Assembly (NCBI GenBank): GCA_945871905.1
Contig: CAMBXL010000001.1
Location: 1 to 64,000, forward strand
Source: Chitinophaga pinensis
GTDB taxonomy: Bacteria > Bacteroidota > Bacteroidia > NS11-12g > UBA955
DNA: 64,000 nucleotides
Direction of reading: 5' to 3'
Positions within the stretch are counted from its first letter, which is position 1. Each line of letters begins with the position of its first letter. The notes under the pieces are model-generated. The model did not search any database, was not told the origin of the DNA, and worked only from the letters and a program-made list of their open reading frames with translations. Below, piece by piece: positions 37,801 through 47,317 of this stretch. The position numbers and the translations under genes were made by a program.

Positions 37801-38270
37801 AGCATTTTACAATATTAGTAAGCTTTACTACGCAAAAAGAAATTGTATCACCTAGTTTGTATGCTATTAAAGGCAGTGATTGGTATTACATGCTTCCTTA
37901 TCCTGTGTTTTTTGATGCCAATTTATCACAGTTTTTGGACCCGTTTAATATGAAACAAACTATAATAGAAGCAGATAAGAAAACTCATTATAAAGGATTT
38001 TCAACATCGCCAAGCATGACACATGATGCCTTTAATCTTAATTACATTCTTTACCATGCCGTTCAAGCATCATCAGGTTTACAGGTTTATGTAAAAAATA
38101 TAGAAAAAGGAGTGTTGCAAAAATTGAGTTTCAAAAATGGCAGTAGTAGTTTTGTGACAGAGGATGTGATGCCACTTAAAAATGAATTAACTTATTTCTT
38201 TTTTACCAATAACAATCAAAACTATGTGTTGTATAAAGATGAAAAGACAGAGATAGTCAAATTACCCTAA
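37791..38270 (+). CDS. Hypothetical protein, possible 3' part of the preceding gene
   Basis: No signal peptide or convincing RBS; coding frame continues upstream of the GTG as SDPKSRVLVKHF. Confidence 0.45.
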   Translation: MLVKHFTILVSFTTQKEIVSPSLYAIKGSDWYYMLPYPVFFDANLSQFLDPFNMKQTIIEADKKTHYKGFSTSPSMTHDAFNLNYILYHAVQASSGLQVYVKNIEKGVLQKLSFKNGSSSFVTEDVMPLKNELTYFFFTNNNQNYVLYKDEKTEIVKLP

Positions 38271-38301
38271 TATTGGTTCTATTTTATTGATTTTTGGGCA
38301 T

Positions 38302-38340
38302 AAAAAAGGACGCTTACTTTAAAATAAGCGTCCTTTTTTT
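38302..38340. terminator. Bidirectional Rho-independent terminator
   Basis: aaaaaaggacgcttactttaaaataagcgtccttttttt between convergent genes. Confidence 0.85.
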
Positions 38341-38367
38341 ATAAATTAGATTTTAATTCCTTTGTTC

Positions 38368-39651
38368 TTAGTGGCTTATTGCGTAAATACCAATATAGGT
38401 AATAGCACCAGCCAAATAACCCAATAGCGCTAACCAAGATATTTTCTTTAAGTACCAAATGAAGTCAATTTTTTCCATACCCATTACTGCCACACCTGCA
38501 GCAGAACCAATAATCAAACAACTTCCTCCTGTACCTGCTGAGTAAGCAATGAATTCCCACATTTTGTGATCCATAGGGAATGTTTCGATGCTGTACATTT
38601 TCATGGTTGCAGCTACAATAGGCACATTATCAACTACAGCTGATAATAAACCGATAGCTATTGCAATTAAATCCTGATTACCTATCGTTTGGTCCATCCA
38701 AGCAGCTAAGTTTGCCAAAGTACCAATTCCTTGTAAAACGCCTATTGCTAACAATATACCTAAGAAAAATAAAACACTAGAGGTGTCAATTTTTGATAAT
38801 GCATGTAAAGCGCTGTATTGTTTTCTTTCTTCTTCTTCTTTGTCAATATGTAATAATTCAGAAGCAATCCAAACGATAGCCAAACTGAATAACATACCCA
38901 TGTATGGAGGTAAGTGAGTTACAGTTTTGAAAATAGGCACAAATAATAAACCAGCAATACCTAATAATAAAATCAATAAACTGCCTTTTACTTTTTCTTC
39001 TTTTTCTGCTTTGTCGTAATCGTAAGTATCGCGTTTAACCTCTCCTCTTAATTTAAAACTAACTGCAATTAAAGGAATTACTAAACAAACTAAAGAAGGA
39101 ATAAATAGCATTTTAATAATGTTTGCACTACTTATTTGACCACCAATCCAAAGCATAGTAGTGGTTACGTCACCAATAGGAGACCATGCACCACCTGCAT
39201 TGGCAGCTATAATAACAATACCTGCAAAAAACAAACGTTGTTCTTTATCGTGAACTAATTTTCTTAACAATGAAACCATAACAATAGCGGTAGTTAAGTT
39301 GTCTAATAGTGCAGATAAGAAAAAGGTTAATAAACCAATAATCCATAATAATTTTCTGGCATCTTTGGTTTTAATTCTGTTAGTGATGATTTTGAAACCT
39401 TGATGGGCATCAATGATTTCAACAATCGTCATAGCGCCTAACAGGAAGAAGAGGATTTGAGCCGTGTTTGCCAACTCGTGATTCAATTCTAGATTGATTT
39501 CAGCGATGTGGTGGTGCTCGAAAAGTGCCCAAATACCCCACATTAATGCGGCAATAATTAAGGCAGGTGCCGTTTTGTTGATGTGCAACGGATGTTCAAA
39601 TGCTATAGCTAAATAGCCGAGAACGAAGATAATGATTAATAAAATTTCCAT
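38368..39651 (-). CDS. nhaD: NhaD-type Na+/H+ antiporter
   Basis: GAMTIVEIIDAHQGF, DNLTTAIVMVSLLRK, NAGGAWSPIGDVTTTMLWIGG. Confidence 0.9.
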   Translation of the reverse strand: MEILLIIIFVLGYLAIAFEHPLHINKTAPALIIAALMWGIWALFEHHHIAEINLELNHELANTAQILFFLLGAMTIVEIIDAHQGFKIITNRIKTKDARKLLWIIGLLTFFLSALLDNLTTAIVMVSLLRKLVHDKEQRLFFAGIVIIAANAGGAWSPIGDVTTTMLWIGGQISSANIIKMLFIPSLVCLVIPLIAVSFKLRGEVKRDTYDYDKAEKEEKVKGSLLILLLGIAGLLFVPIFKTVTHLPPYMGMLFSLAIVWIASELLHIDKEEEERKQYSALHALSKIDTSSVLFFLGILLAIGVLQGIGTLANLAAWMDQTIGNQDLIAIAIGLLSAVVDNVPIVAATMKMYSIETFPMDHKMWEFIAYSAGTGGSCLIIGSAAGVAVMGMEKIDFIWYLKKISWLALLGYLAGAITYIGIYAISH

Positions 39652-39705
39652 TTGGATTAAAATTGGGGCGAATATATATCTATTTTAATAGATATTAAAT
39701 TATTA

Positions 39706-40209
39706 TTAAGATTTTTTATAGACTGGAACTGTACTACATGGTTCGCCAAACATCAACGATTTTACAACTGGTAAAAGTTTGTCGGTAAGCTTTAAATAGA
39801 CGTTGTTAGGAATGAATTTGTCTCCACAACCTTTTATAACAATTCTTTTGTCTAAATATTCGTCAATATCTAATTGTTCAATTGAATTTAAATACAATTG
39901 ATGTTCTAACTCTTCGCGACTGCCTAGCATAGCATACTTAACAACAGGTTGTAATTTTGTAGCTATAAGCATGTAAGCCCATGTTGGAACTATGGCATCG
40001 CTGCTGCAAATAATATTCACATAACTGTCTTTATAAATACTCCAATCGTTGTTTTTAATAAAATCGCGAAAATCTTTCTCTTTTAACATTAAACCCATGT
40101 ACAATTGTTCTTTAATATCTATTGTTTTGAAGGGAAAATCTAAGATAAGTTCCTCTGGATTAAGTGTGATTAATCCGCTGTTTGCCACTTTGTTTTCTAT
40201 ATTTTCCAT
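39706..40209 (-). CDS. DUF2480 family protein
   Basis: SGLITLNPEEL...DFPFKTIDIKEQLYMGLMLKEKDFRDFIKNNDWSIYKDSYVNI. Confidence 0.75.
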   Translation of the reverse strand: MENIENKVANSGLITLNPEELILDFPFKTIDIKEQLYMGLMLKEKDFRDFIKNNDWSIYKDSYVNIICSSDAIVPTWAYMLIATKLQPVVKYAMLGSREELEHQLYLNSIEQLDIDEYLDKRIVIKGCGDKFIPNNVYLKLTDKLLPVVKSLMFGEPCSTVPVYKKS

Positions 40210-40356
40210 ATAAAGTTTGAAGTCGCAAATTTACAAAAAAAGTAACAGAAATGTGTCTTATGAATTTAGTGGACTATTTGTGTTTTAAATGAGTAAAACA
40301 ATCTGAAAATTAAATTAAAAAATATGTAGGTTTGCATTTTAGTATCATTTGTCCCC

Positions 40357-41814
40357 ATGAAACCGTACTCTATTCTTCTGTTTGTCATTTTATGCATGTG
40401 TTCATTAGGGGCTGTTTCTTTGTATTTAGATGCCAATAACATAAAACTTGCAGGTGTTGAATTAATGAATTTTGATTCAGACCAAATGGATACCGCTTCC
40501 TTGTCTGAAAGTAAAGACTCTATTTTATTGAAAGCCAGAGAGATTTTTCTAAAGGATTCGGCAACTTTGGCGGCAAAAAAAATAGAAATTTTCAAAAAAC
40601 CATCGCGCTCATTTCATGACACTCTTTTGCTGTTAGAAATTGCTTCTATTGAAAGTTCCGCAAGGTTTTATTACGATAATTCGCTTACCAATACTACCAT
40701 GAATCGTTTTTTTGATGAATTGGAACAAGTGAAAAGAGACAATACTTTTTTTAGAATTATTCATTATGGCGATTCTCAAATCGAAATGGACAGAATTAGT
40801 AGTTTTATAAGAGAAAAACTACAAAGGTCTTTTGGTGGAAGTGGTCCCGGTTTACTCCCTGCATTGGAAGTGACGCCAAAGTACACTGTAGCAGTTCAAA
40901 CTTCGGGAGATTGGACAAGAAAACTAACATTTGGGTCGCCTGAATTTAGGTCGAAACACAATAAATATGGTCCTATGGCCTATTTCTGTGTCAAAAACAG
41001 TCCTTCAGCTAAAGTGTTGTTCACTGCCCGCGATAATACCAGTTACAAAAACAGAAGTTTTAATACTTGTAAAGTTATCATAGGCGCTAATTCTACTCAG
41101 CAAGAAATTAAATGCTTTTCAAACAACAAGTTAGTAGATACCAAAACAGTAGAAGCAAGTTCAATTGAACAAATCATTAGTTTCTCAACAGACAGTGCTG
41201 AAGGTAAAGTGGCGTTGGAATTTAATGGATGTAGAGCGGAAATATTGGGTGTGAGTTTGGAAAATAAAACAGGCGTTGCCCTCGATAATATTCCAATGAG
41301 AGGTGGTTCGGGATTAATGTTTGCCAATATTAATGCGGAATCTTTAAAACGAACTTATCAAGCTTTGGGGGTTAAAATGGTAATTTTACAATACGGTGGA
41401 AATGCCTTGCCTGGAATGAGTTCCAAATCAGGAGCAGAGTATTATGGCAAGCGTTTTTACGATCAAATTACGTATTTAAAATCTATCGACCCACAGTTAA
41501 TTGTTTTTGTAATTGGTCCTGCAGACATGTCAGTAAAGCGCAATGGGGAGTTGAAAACACACGAACATTTGGAGCAATTGAGAGATGCAATGAAATCGGC
41601 AACACTTAGAGCTGGTGGCGTTTTTTGGGACATGTATGAAGCAATGGGAGGGAACGGTAGTATGATAGAGTGGGTGCGTTCTAAGCCCTCTTTAGGTTCG
41701 CCCGATTACATACATTTTACAACAAAAGGGGCTCAAAAAATATCAGAAATTTTTTACCAATCGCTGATGAATGAATATGAAATGTACAAAATAAGAAAAA
41801 AAACCAGCAATTGA
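40357..41814 (+). CDS. SGNH/GDSL-hydrolase-like secreted protein
   Basis: FFRIIHYGDSQIEMDRI; GPADMS; DYIHFTTKG. Confidence 0.75.
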   Translation: MKPYSILLFVILCMCSLGAVSLYLDANNIKLAGVELMNFDSDQMDTASLSESKDSILLKAREIFLKDSATLAAKKIEIFKKPSRSFHDTLLLLEIASIESSARFYYDNSLTNTTMNRFFDELEQVKRDNTFFRIIHYGDSQIEMDRISSFIREKLQRSFGGSGPGLLPALEVTPKYTVAVQTSGDWTRKLTFGSPEFRSKHNKYGPMAYFCVKNSPSAKVLFTARDNTSYKNRSFNTCKVIIGANSTQQEIKCFSNNKLVDTKTVEASSIEQIISFSTDSAEGKVALEFNGCRAEILGVSLENKTGVALDNIPMRGGSGLMFANINAESLKRTYQALGVKMVILQYGGNALPGMSSKSGAEYYGKRFYDQITYLKSIDPQLIVFVIGPADMSVKRNGELKTHEHLEQLRDAMKSATLRAGGVFWDMYEAMGGNGSMIEWVRSKPSLGSPDYIHFTTKGAQKISEIFYQSLMNEYEMYKIRKKTSN

Positions 41815-43082
41815 TTAAGGCTTTAAAATATCTATTCATGTTGTTGTTGGGCACATGTTTTTCTTTGCATTCTCAGGATGTGCCTGTTAATACAGAACAT
41901 TTCCCTTTTGTCAATGAGAATTTAAATTCAATTAATTTTTTTAATGACAGTATTGAATTTTACAGTTTTTTCAGAAAGTTTGACAAGTTAATTTCACAAG
42001 GAACAGGGAAACTAAATATTGTTCATTTTGGAGGTTCTCATATTCAAGCTGATATTTGGTCATCTCGTCTTAGAGATAATTTCAACTTGTTTATCAATCA
42101 AAAACAAGCAGCACGTGGTTGGATTTATCCTTTCAAAATGGGACTTAAAAACAGTAATCCATCCAATTACCAAATCGATTACAAAGGAAAATGGGACGGT
42201 TGTCGTGCAGTAAACTATAATTGTTATGGGAATATTGGGATGAATGCCCTACAAACGACTACTTATGACAGCTCTTCTGCTTTTTCTATACAATTATTTG
42301 AATCGGAAAGAATCGATTATGTGTTTGATAGGGTAAAAGTTTTTTATCAGCAATCTGAAAACAGTTTTGATATTGAATTAGATTCAAATTATACTGCCAA
42401 ACAAATTATCATAGACAAGCAGAATGGATACATTGAATTTGTGTTTGATAAAGTGATGCGTTCGGTTTCGTTTAAATTAAACAAGCGTGATTCTATCCAA
42501 ACCAGTTTTACTCTATTTGGAATGTTTTGCGATTTGGATGCCCCCGGCGTGAATTATAATGCAATTGGTGCTAATGGTGCCTCAGTTCCAACTTATTTGA
42601 AATGTAATTTGATGGAACAGCAAATAAAAGCAATTAAACCAGATTTGGTTATTTTTTCAGTTGGAATTAACGATGCCTTTGCCCCAAATTTTTGCGCCTC
42701 GTGTTACGAAAATAATTATTTGTCATGGGTTCAAATTATTAAAAGAGCATCGCCCAATACTGCCATATTGTTTACAACCAATACGGATAGTTACAAAAAA
42801 AATAGAAAAGGTAAGTTTATTAAAAATCAAACAGGAATAGAGGTGAAACAAGTTATGGAAAATTTGTCAAGAAAAGTCAATGGAGGTGTTTGGGACTTGT
42901 TTTCAATAATGGGTGGATTGGGGAGTATGGAGTTTTGGGTTAGGCAAGGGATGGCTGCAAAAGACCGTGTTCATTTGTCAGGCTCAGGATACAAGCTTGT
43001 TGGTGATTTAATGTTTAATGCCTTTGTGTTAAAGTATTTGGATTATTTAAAAACCCCTGTTTCAAAAATAAAGCATGATTGA
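41811..43082 (+). CDS. SGNH/GDSL-hydrolase-like secreted protein
   Basis: LNIVHFGGSHIQADIWSSRLR; FSVGINDAF; DRVHLSGSGY; overlaps previous gene. Confidence 0.75.
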   Translation: MIKALKYLFMLLLGTCFSLHSQDVPVNTEHFPFVNENLNSINFFNDSIEFYSFFRKFDKLISQGTGKLNIVHFGGSHIQADIWSSRLRDNFNLFINQKQAARGWIYPFKMGLKNSNPSNYQIDYKGKWDGCRAVNYNCYGNIGMNALQTTTYDSSSAFSIQLFESERIDYVFDRVKVFYQQSENSFDIELDSNYTAKQIIIDKQNGYIEFVFDKVMRSVSFKLNKRDSIQTSFTLFGMFCDLDAPGVNYNAIGANGASVPTYLKCNLMEQQIKAIKPDLVIFSVGINDAFAPNFCASCYENNYLSWVQIIKRASPNTAILFTTNTDSYKKNRKGKFIKNQTGIEVKQVMENLSRKVNGGVWDLFSIMGGLGSMEFWVRQGMAAKDRVHLSGSGYKLVGDLMFNAFVLKYLDYLKTPVSKIKHD

Positions 43083-44751
43083 GTATATCCTTACCATATT
43101 AAAATCGTTTTTTTCTTTTTCAGAAAACCAACCAATCATCTTTACAAATATGGATTTTTGGATATTTTTTGTTATCGTTTACGCAGTGTTTACTGTTATA
43201 TACAAACAGTATAATATCAAAAATTTATTTCTGTTTTTAGTCAGTGTTTTTTTCTACTACAAAACAAGCGGCTTATTTTTTGGTCTACTTCTCTTTACAA
43301 TAACCAATGAATTCTTAATTGCGCGAATTATTCATCAATCCAAAAAAGAATTACTCAGGAAGTGTTTATTGGGTTACAGTGTGTTTATTAATTTGGGGTT
43401 ATTATGCTATTTCAAATACGCTTATTTCTTTACCGACTCTTATAATCAGTTATTCCAAACCAATCATGAAGTGTTCAATTATTTTGCCCATTGGGGAAAT
43501 GGTTGGTTGAATAATGGGGACGCATTTAGAGTTGATAAAATTATATTACCAGTTGGGATTTCTTTTTACACGTTCCAAACCCTCAGTTATACCATAGATG
43601 TTTATAGAAAACGATTAACACCAACTAAAAATTTCTTTGATTTTGGTTTTTACGTTTCCTTTTTTCCTCAGTTAGTAGCTGGTCCTATCGTTAGAGCGAG
43701 TGATTTTATTCCCCAAATAAGACAACCATTTTCACTAAGTCGTTATCAATTTGGACTAGCGGTGTTTATGATTTTAAACGGATTACTCAAAAAAATGGTC
43801 GTTGGAGATTATATCGCAGTTAATTTTATTGATAAAGTTTATGCCAACCCTTTTTTATACACAGGATTGGAAAATCTATTGGCCGTAATAGCTTATTCAC
43901 TTCAAGTCTATCTCGATTTTTCAGGCTACACTGATATTGCCATAGGGATTGCATTATTAATGGGCTACAGACTCAATACTAACTTCAGTTCACCCTATAA
44001 AGCAAAGAATGCTGGTGAGTTTTGGAAAAGATGGCATATCTCATTGTCCACGTGGTTGCAAGATTATTTGTACATTCCATTGGGAGGTAACAGAAAAGGA
44101 ACTATCGCTTCTTACGTAATCATTGTAATATTAAGTGTATTTATGGCTTTATTGCTTGAAGCAAGTTGGGTGTTATGGATTGTGCTCTCTGTAGGTTTTG
44201 TGTTTTTTGCTTTGTCCTTAATTTCTGCCGAATTCAAAAAAGCAATCAATACTAATATCAACCTGATGATTACCATGTTGTTAGGTGGTTTATGGCATGG
44301 CGCAACTCTCAATTTTTTGATTTGGGGAGGCTTAAATGGTTTAGGGATTGTGGTTTACAAATTTTGGCGTAAAATCAGCCCTTATGAAAAAATGAATTCG
44401 TTACCGGTTCATTTTTGGAAGGTGTTTAATACATTTGTGTTTATCTCAATTACTCGTATCTTTTTTAGAGCAGAAGATATGACACAAGCTACGGAAGTTA
44501 TAACAAAAATTTACAGTGATATAAATTGGCAGTTATTGCCTCGAATTATTGTTGGGTATAAAGAGGTTTTTTTGCTAATGTCTATCGGATTTGTGGTGCA
44601 TTGGTTACCAAAGAAATACAAATGGGAATACAAGAAGTTTTTTATTAAATCACCTGTTTGGTTTAAAGTTGCAGTTGTTATTGTTTGTGTTATTTTAATT
44701 CAATTAACCAAATCGGCTGACACTCAACCATTTATTTATTTTCAATTTTAG
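43075..44751 (+). CDS. MBOAT family O-acyltransferase (AlgI-like)
   Basis: ILPVGISFYTFQTLSYTIDVYR; FWKRWHISLSTWLQDYLYIPLGGNRKG; LGGLWHGATLNFLIWGGLNG. Confidence 0.92.
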   Translation: MIEYILTILKSFFSFSENQPIIFTNMDFWIFFVIVYAVFTVIYKQYNIKNLFLFLVSVFFYYKTSGLFFGLLLFTITNEFLIARIIHQSKKELLRKCLLGYSVFINLGLLCYFKYAYFFTDSYNQLFQTNHEVFNYFAHWGNGWLNNGDAFRVDKIILPVGISFYTFQTLSYTIDVYRKRLTPTKNFFDFGFYVSFFPQLVAGPIVRASDFIPQIRQPFSLSRYQFGLAVFMILNGLLKKMVVGDYIAVNFIDKVYANPFLYTGLENLLAVIAYSLQVYLDFSGYTDIAIGIALLMGYRLNTNFSSPYKAKNAGEFWKRWHISLSTWLQDYLYIPLGGNRKGTIASYVIIVILSVFMALLLEASWVLWIVLSVGFVFFALSLISAEFKKAINTNINLMITMLLGGLWHGATLNFLIWGGLNGLGIVVYKFWRKISPYEKMNSLPVHFWKVFNTFVFISITRIFFRAEDMTQATEVITKIYSDINWQLLPRIIVGYKEVFLLMSIGFVVHWLPKKYKWEYKKFFIKSPVWFKVAVVIVCVILIQLTKSADTQPFIYFQF

Positions 44752-44756
44752 AGCCT

Positions 44757-45719
44757 ATGAAACTTAAATATTTAAGTCATGGGGTTCTAAAAACAGGCGG
44801 TTATAGGCACGAAAAGTTTTTATTTGATTCGGTGGTAAATAAGTTGGAATTGCCGCCAAATCAATACCAAATATTACGTTTGCCTAAGCAATTCAATCAT
44901 TTATTTGAGTATATTTATTTAATGGTTTGGGGTTTCTTGAAATCTAACGCAGAAACAAATATTGTCGTTTCACGATTTGCATTATCGGCTCTTTTTAGAA
45001 ATTGGTTCAATCAAAATCAAGTGTGGATTGTGTTGCATAATTTTGATGAAAATGATGGTAAATCAAACTTAATGAAACGTTATTATGTTTATTTATTTAA
45101 ACTGTTAAGAAAGGTAAAGCACAATAGATTTAAAGTGATAACTGTGGCTAACTATTGGCAACAATATTTAACAAATGAACAACACCTTCCCAATGTGAAG
45201 TTATTCCCCAACTTATTTGAATCTGAGTTTTATGCTAAATTCCATAAAGATGATAAAAATGCTTGGATTCATTTGGGTCAATATAGTTCCAAAAATCACG
45301 AAGATATTTATCGTTTAGCGAAGGTTTTAACACAAGATGGCTATTATTGCTATTTCAGTACTTTAGATTCTTCTTTGGCCAAACCTTTTAATGGTCAATT
45401 TGAGATTATTTATTTCCACAGTTTTAATGATTATTTAGACCAAGTTTCAAGATCAATGTGTACCGTTTCTCTAATCAAAGTAAATGAAGGTTGGAATAGG
45501 TTAGCACATGAAAGTATTTTAATAGGAACCCCTGTTTTAGGCTATGGCAATGGAGGTTTAGGAGAGCTTTTGAAAAAAAGTCACAGCATTATTGTTCAAG
45601 ACATTGATGAGGCATATACCTGTATAAAGGCTTCGTTATTCATGTTGCCTGAATCTTCCTTTTTTCAAGACTATCACACTAATAAAGCGCAGGACTACTT
45701 AAATAAGGTAATGCAATAA
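44757..45719 (+). CDS. Glycosyltransferase-like protein
   Basis: NEGWNRLAHESILIGTPVLGYGNGGLGELL near C-terminus. Confidence 0.6.
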   Translation: MKLKYLSHGVLKTGGYRHEKFLFDSVVNKLELPPNQYQILRLPKQFNHLFEYIYLMVWGFLKSNAETNIVVSRFALSALFRNWFNQNQVWIVLHNFDENDGKSNLMKRYYVYLFKLLRKVKHNRFKVITVANYWQQYLTNEQHLPNVKLFPNLFESEFYAKFHKDDKNAWIHLGQYSSKNHEDIYRLAKVLTQDGYYCYFSTLDSSLAKPFNGQFEIIYFHSFNDYLDQVSRSMCTVSLIKVNEGWNRLAHESILIGTPVLGYGNGGLGELLKKSHSIIVQDIDEAYTCIKASLFMLPESSFFQDYHTNKAQDYLNKVMQ

Positions 45720-45742
45720 AGAGATTTAAGGAAATCTTTTGA

Positions 45743-46945
45743 TTAAGAAAGATGTTTTACCGCCAATTCAGCAATTGTTTTACCAATTGAAAGTGAACTT
45801 GTAGCAGCTGGACTAGGTGCATTAAGTACATGAATTTGTCCCGGTAGCTCTTTAATGTAAAAATCATCAATTAAGCCACCATTTTTATCACATGCTTGAG
45901 CTCTAACTCCTGCGCCTCCTGTTACTAAATCATCTGATTCAATACCCGGAAGAAGTTTACTTAATGCTTTAGTAAATGCATTTTTATTAAATGACCTATA
46001 CATTTCACCCAATCCAGTTTTCCAATATTTAGAGGCTACTTTTATAAAGCCCGACCAAGTAAGAGATTCCCATAGTTCAGCAATATTTATTTGTGATTTT
46101 TTATATCCTTCGCGTTTAAATGCCAAAACTGCATTTGGTCCCGCTTCAATTTCACCATCTATTCTACGAGTAAAATGAACGCCTAGAAAAGGGAAGTTAG
46201 GGTCAGGAACAGGGTAAATTAAATGTTTTACTAAAAAACGTTTGTTGGGCTTTAGGGCATAGTATTCTCCACGGAATGGAATAATTTTCATGTCCAAATC
46301 GGGGATGGTGTGTGCTGCAATTTTATCGCAATACAAACCTGCACAATTGATAATTAATTGGGTTTCAATTTTCCCTTTTACGGTTTCAACGATTATAGAA
46401 CCTGACTTTTTCTTAACATTGATAACCTTATTGTTGAACCTAACATCGCCACCCAATAATTCAAAATTTTCTTTCATTTTATTAGCGACCACTTTGTAAT
46501 CTACGATTCCAGTTTGTGGTACAAAAATGCCTTTAATGCCATAGGTATAGGGTTCAATGGCCTTAATTTCATCTGCATTAATGTAGTGAATTCCTTCTAA
46601 CCCATTTTCTACACCTCTGTTGTAGATGGCATCCAAAGCACCTAACTCATTTTCGTGAGTTGCAACTATAATTTTGCCACACAAGTCAAAGGGAATGTTG
46701 TTTGCTTTGCAAAATTCAATCATCATGTGGTAACCATCGATACAGTTTTTAGCTTTTAAACTGCCGGGTTTGTAGTATATGCCACTGTGAATAACGCCAC
46801 TATTATTACCAGTTTGGTGAGCGGCTACTTTGTTTTCTTTTTCAAGAACTATAATATTGAGTTGTGGTTGTGCTTTTTTTAGTTGGAGTGCAGTAGCTAA
46901 TCCTACTATTCCTGCTCCAACAATGGTGACATCAATTTTTGACAT
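45743..46945 (-). CDS. lhgO: L-2-hydroxyglutarate oxidase
   Basis: DVTIVGAGIVGLATALQL; HQTGNNSGVIHSGIYYKPGSLKAKNC; GGAGVRAQA. Confidence 0.9.
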   Translation of the reverse strand: MSKIDVTIVGAGIVGLATALQLKKAQPQLNIIVLEKENKVAAHQTGNNSGVIHSGIYYKPGSLKAKNCIDGYHMMIEFCKANNIPFDLCGKIIVATHENELGALDAIYNRGVENGLEGIHYINADEIKAIEPYTYGIKGIFVPQTGIVDYKVVANKMKENFELLGGDVRFNNKVINVKKKSGSIIVETVKGKIETQLIINCAGLYCDKIAAHTIPDLDMKIIPFRGEYYALKPNKRFLVKHLIYPVPDPNFPFLGVHFTRRIDGEIEAGPNAVLAFKREGYKKSQINIAELWESLTWSGFIKVASKYWKTGLGEMYRSFNKNAFTKALSKLLPGIESDDLVTGGAGVRAQACDKNGGLIDDFYIKELPGQIHVLNAPSPAATSSLSIGKTIAELAVKHLS

Positions 46946-46946
46946 T

Positions 46947-47252
46947 TTATAAGGGTTTTAAATCGTTGTTTACTTCTTTAGTTTCAAGTTTAGTTTTAAG
47001 CTCTTTAATAATTTTTTCTTGACTTTTAGCATATTTTCGGAAAGGGATAATAGCTGAGATGCCAATCGCTATACCTGTTGTAAAACAAAGTAAAAACAAT
47101 ATGACTAATGGGGCGTTGAATTCCCAAAAAAACACTTTTACCAATGTAGAATTGCTGTTTTGTAAAGCAAAAATAACAACGAGTAAAGTCGCTGTCAAAC
47201 CGATTGCTATTTTAAACAAAGAATAGTTTGATGGAGGCGTAGTTTCTGTCAT
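46947..47252 (-). CDS. LapA-like membrane protein
   Basis: Two TM segments; FALQNSNSTLVKVFFWEFNAPLVILFL. Confidence 0.7.
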   Translation of the reverse strand: MTETTPPSNYSLFKIAIGLTATLLVVIFALQNSNSTLVKVFFWEFNAPLVILFLLCFTTGIAIGISAIIPFRKYAKSQEKIIKELKTKLETKEVNNDLKPL

Positions 47253-47317
47253 GTTGCAAAGATAGTTGATTGATTAATTATTTTTCAATCTTAATATCTA
47301 AGTCAGTTTTTACGAAA

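Noticed and set aside
40266-40595. Minus-strand ORF 109 aa
   Set aside because: Overlaps the start of a well supported SGNH protein on the + strand; composition looks like a shadow frame.
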